8,449 bases of DNA. Source: Parcubacteria group bacterium GW2011_GWA2_45_30 (GTDB lineage Bacteria > Patescibacteriota > Minisyncoccia > Sungbacterales > HO2-52-23). The stretch lies in assembly GCA_001001625.1 (NCBI GenBank), contig LCKU01000019.1:1-8449 (forward strand). The letters run 5' to 3'. The notes under the pieces are model-generated. The model saw only the letters and a program-made list of their open reading frames with translations, was not told the DNA's origin and ran no database searches. This document shows, piece after piece, positions 6,783 to 8,449 of the stretch. The position numbers and the translations under genes were made by a program. How positions within the stretch are numbered: the stretch's first letter is position 1; every line of letters begins with the position of its first letter.

Positions 6783-7826
6783 TTACATGCTCAAAATTTC
6801 TTTTAGATTTTTTTCTACGGTTTTCTCACAATCTCTTATTATGCGGGAAATATCTCCCTTCGCAAATTTGTATAACGTAAGGGTTTCCGACTGTTGCGTT
6901 ATATACAGAGGAATTATCCGGAGTTTCGTTAAATTTGGATTATCCTTGAGAAGGATTAGAGATTGGCGGAAAAATTCATCAATTGTGTTTCGTTTCGATT
7001 TTTTCCATATAAGGGGGCGAATTTCTTCTTGTAACTGTCGAATAACCTCTATTTCTTCCGCTATTCTACGGCCCGATGCAATTTTTTCCCGGTCAAGTTC
7101 GTGAACCGCTGAGCTGTAGGAGGTATAAATTTTTGCAAAAAGTTTTGACGCGAATCCTTTTGGTTCGTCAAGGTTGCCATTTTCGCGATAGGGTAAAAGA
7201 ATTATGATAGTGTCGCATCCAGCTTCAATGGCACGGTCAAGGCGAATATAGCCGCAGTCCCCGAAGAGTTCCTCTCCAATGCGAATGGAAGGGAAGAAAA
7301 GGGAAATGCTGCAGGAGGCTACAATGGCGTGTGCTATTATAGTTGGATTTTGGATAATATGCGGATCGCGGTTTGAAAAGATAACCTGCTGTCCCGTGGA
7401 CCTATCGCTCATAAATATATCTAATTGAATTGACGATTGCACCACTTGTGCGGTGTCAAAAGGGATTTGGGCTAAAAGAGGATTGTAAAGGAGGTCCCAC
7501 AGCGTTTTTCCGTCTAAAAATGGTTTATCATGTATGAAGTTCAAAATCATTTTCATTTTATTTAAAGGGAATACCGACGAGGGTCCTTGTTTTTCTACGT
7601 TTAGCCAGGTTGTTTCGAGCTCCCTAAGTTTCTGGAGAAGTTCTTGGGATGTACGAGCTTCGGCAAGTTTTCCCGCATTAAGCGCGCCAACCGACGCTCC
7701 TCCAAGATATCCGATCGGTATATTGCGGGAAACAAGCTCTGGCAAGATGCCTTTTAGCCATCCGACTTGGGCGGCGCCCCGGTATCCACCGCCCCCGAAT
7801 ATAATTGCAACTAACTTTGAATTCAT
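6783..7826 (-). CDS. Patatin-like lipid acyl hydrolase (phospholipase)
   Basis: Predicted cytoplasmic or secreted acyl hydrolase of the patatin family (347 residues); I see no clear signal peptide or membrane helix. It would use a Ser/Asp dyad to cleave acyl ester bonds of membrane or storage lipids. Visible motifs: glycine-rich oxyanion loop GGGGYRG at 11-17, nucleophile elbow GASVG at 43-47 (Ser45), a segment at about 170-182 of the type that precedes the Asp motif, and GDCG with Asp190. The usual form of the last motif is DG(G/A), so the cysteine is a variant, but the aspartate is kept. The C-terminal third (about 235-345) is charged and helical, with no domain I recognise. The start chosen is ATG 7826, nine bases after GGGAG; an in-frame ATG at 7835 directly abuts that motif and is less likely. 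It lies upstream of the beta-oxidation genes on the same strand but has its own terminator. Substrate is unknown. Confidence 0.88.
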   Translation of the reverse strand: MNSKLVAIIFGGGGYRGAAQVGWLKGILPELVSRNIPIGYLGGASVGALNAGKLAEARTSQELLQKLRELETTWLNVEKQGPSSVFPLNKMKMILNFIHDKPFLDGKTLWDLLYNPLLAQIPFDTAQVVQSSIQLDIFMSDRSTGQQVIFSNRDPHIIQNPTIIAHAIVASCSISLFFPSIRIGEELFGDCGYIRLDRAIEAGCDTIIILLPYRENGNLDEPKGFASKLFAKIYTSYSSAVHELDREKIASGRRIAEEIEVIRQLQEEIRPLIWKKSKRNTIDEFFRQSLILLKDNPNLTKLRIIPLYITQQSETLTLYKFAKGDISRIIRDCEKTVEKNLKEILSM

Positions 7827-7835
7827 GGCTATCAT

Positions 7836-7840
7836 CTCCC
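7836..7840 (-). promoter_or_regulatory. Ribosome binding site of the patatin-like gene
   Basis: GGGAG on the - strand touches the ATG at 7835 but stands nine bases from the ATG at 7826. This decides for the downstream start and removes three residues from the longest reading. Confidence 0.6.
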
Positions 7841-7868
7841 GTGTTTCTATGTTTTGGTAAAGAACACT

Positions 7869-7899
7869 TTTATAGTAAATCTTTGCGTGGAAAAGGCAA
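7869..7899 (-). promoter_or_regulatory. Possible promoter of the patatin-like gene
   Basis: On the - strand TTGCCT (7899-7894) lies 16 bases before TACTAT (7877-7872), which overlaps TATAAA (7874-7869). Each box matches about four of six consensus bases. It is the best candidate in the divergent gap, but it is not strong. Confidence 0.35.
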
Positions 7900-7925
7900 A
7901 TACTATACGTTTCGCATCCATCGGG

Positions 7926-7931
7926 TATACT
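7926..7931 (+). promoter_or_regulatory. Possible -10 box of the methyltransferase gene
   Basis: TATACT ends ten bases before the ATG at 7942. I see no matching -35 box and no Shine-Dalgarno between it and the ATG. If it is used, the transcript would begin within a few bases of the start codon and be nearly leaderless. Confidence 0.3.
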
Positions 7932-7941
7932 ATTAAATAAG

Positions 7942-8361
7942 ATGAATGATAAAAACCGGCTTGTACAGAGTATTATTGATGGAGGTTATCTTAAAACCCC
8001 GCGGATTATTGAGGCGTTTAGCGCGATTGACCGCGCGGATTTTGTGTTGCCGGAATATCTTGGGGGGGCGTATGGCAACTATCCGCTTCCAATCGGCCAT
8101 AATCAGACAATATCCCAGCCCTTAACCGTGGCGTTCATGCTTGAATTGCTTGATCCTCGGCCGGGAGAAAAAATTCTTGACATTGGGGCTGGTTCCGGCT
8201 GGCAAACAGCTCTTCTCATCCACATAGTAGGGTCTGACCCTACTATTGCCGGCAGTAACGTGACCGCGGTTGAACGGATAAAGACACTTTGCGATTTTGC
8301 GAAGAACAATCTAAAAAAATATGGTTTCATAAAATCGGGGCGAATAAAATTTGGTAATTAG
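7942..8361 (+). CDS. pcm: Protein-L-isoaspartate O-methyltransferase, C-terminally truncated
   Basis: SAM-dependent methyltransferase family that repairs isoaspartyl residues in aged proteins (139 residues here; the family is usually about 200 or more). The N-terminal half is typical: YLKTPRIIEAF and IDRADFV at about 16-35, the conserved GHNQTISQP at 52-60, motif I ILDIGAGSGW at 78-87 for SAM binding, and VTAVERI at 107-113 with Glu111 as the likely ribose ligand. Alignment to the family pattern is lost after KSGRIKF (131-137), and the frame stops at TAG 8359-8361. The rest of the Rossmann fold (later motifs and strands) is absent, and none of the three + frames downstream to 8449 resumes it. 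A perfect palindrome encodes residues 95-102, just before the second beta strand. The product is probably non-functional, so the gene may be a pseudogene; a sequencing or assembly break is the alternative. The family call is secure. Confidence 0.82.
   Translation: MNDKNRLVQSIIDGGYLKTPRIIEAFSAIDRADFVLPEYLGGAYGNYPLPIGHNQTISQPLTVAFMLELLDPRPGEKILDIGAGSGWQTALLIHIVGSDPTIAGSNVTAVERIKTLCDFAKNNLKKYGFIKSGRIKFGN
8224..8246. repeat. Perfect 23-bp palindrome inside the methyltransferase gene
   Basis: ATAGTAGGGTC (8224-8234) and GACCCTACTAT (8236-8246) are exact reverse complements around a single T. It encodes residues 95-102 in frame. Such GC-centred palindromes resemble REP-type dispersed elements, but copy number cannot be judged because only this copy is in the window. 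Confidence 0.75.
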
Positions 8362-8449
8362 TTGGAAACGTAACCAAAATAGGTTGTTAGAAATAACTTG
8401 AAAAGATTCTCCTTGCGATGATTGAATCGATACTCCACTTCCTTAAGAT

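Noticed and set aside
4893..8240. Three copies of TCTGACCC (4893-4900, 6709-6716, 8233-8240) as traces of one dispersed repeat
   Set aside because: Only the copy at 8233 sits in a palindrome; the first is ordinary coding sequence and the flanks share nothing, so chance is sufficient.
8362..8449. Possible insertion-sequence end or new gene in the last 88 bases
   Set aside because: No open frame of useful length, no transposase similarity and no clear terminal repeat beyond a 6-bp inverted pair; too short to classify.

Overview
The window looks like a chromosomal fragment of an uncultured bacterium. It has close-packed genes, short spacers with rho-independent hairpins, ATG starts with Shine-Dalgarno motifs where these are visible, the standard stop code (TAA and TAG used) and a near-balanced base composition. 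Its identity cannot be fixed from sequence reading alone. The methyltransferase at the right end has the look of genes common in candidate-phylum (Patescibacteria-like) genomes, but this is a weak hint. A beta-oxidation set would be surprising in such a reduced lineage.

Layout. (1) 1-1796, + strand: a Lon (LonA-type) ATP-dependent protease, cut by the left edge, ending in an intrinsic terminator whose loop holds the stop codon. (2) 1850-4060, - strand, convergent with lon: one polypeptide joining an enoyl-CoA hydratase (crotonase) to an acyl-CoA dehydrogenase. (3) 4176-6629, - strand: one polypeptide joining a thiolase to a 3-hydroxyacyl-CoA dehydrogenase, with its own promoter, operator-like dyad and terminator. 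(4) 6783-7826, - strand: a patatin-like lipid acyl hydrolase with its own terminator. (5) 7942-8361, + strand, divergent from the patatin gene: a C-terminally truncated protein-L-isoaspartate O-methyltransferase containing a perfect 23-bp palindrome.

The central point is the pair of double-domain enzymes. Together they encode all four steps of the fatty acid beta-oxidation spiral: dehydrogenation, hydration, second dehydrogenation and thiolysis. The domains are paired differently from the familiar bacterial scheme (FadB/FadJ = hydratase + hydroxyacyl dehydrogenase; FadA/FadI = separate thiolase; FadE = separate acyl-CoA dehydrogenase). Here steps 1 and 2 share one chain and steps 3 and 4 share the other, so each chain carries two consecutive reactions. 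The hydratase half keeps the helical tail typical of FadB/FadJ multifunctional proteins, and the hydroxyacyl dehydrogenase half keeps the FadB/FadJ-type double C-terminal domain. This suggests that an ancestral multifunctional protein was split and each half re-fused to a new partner. The catalytic residues I can identify in all four domains are present.

The patatin-like hydrolase upstream on the same strand could release fatty acids from lipids to feed this pathway, but no acyl-CoA synthetase or electron-transfer flavoprotein is in the window, so the pathway link is inference. I found no tRNA, rRNA, CRISPR array or transposase gene. No gene-free stretch exceeds 300 bases.
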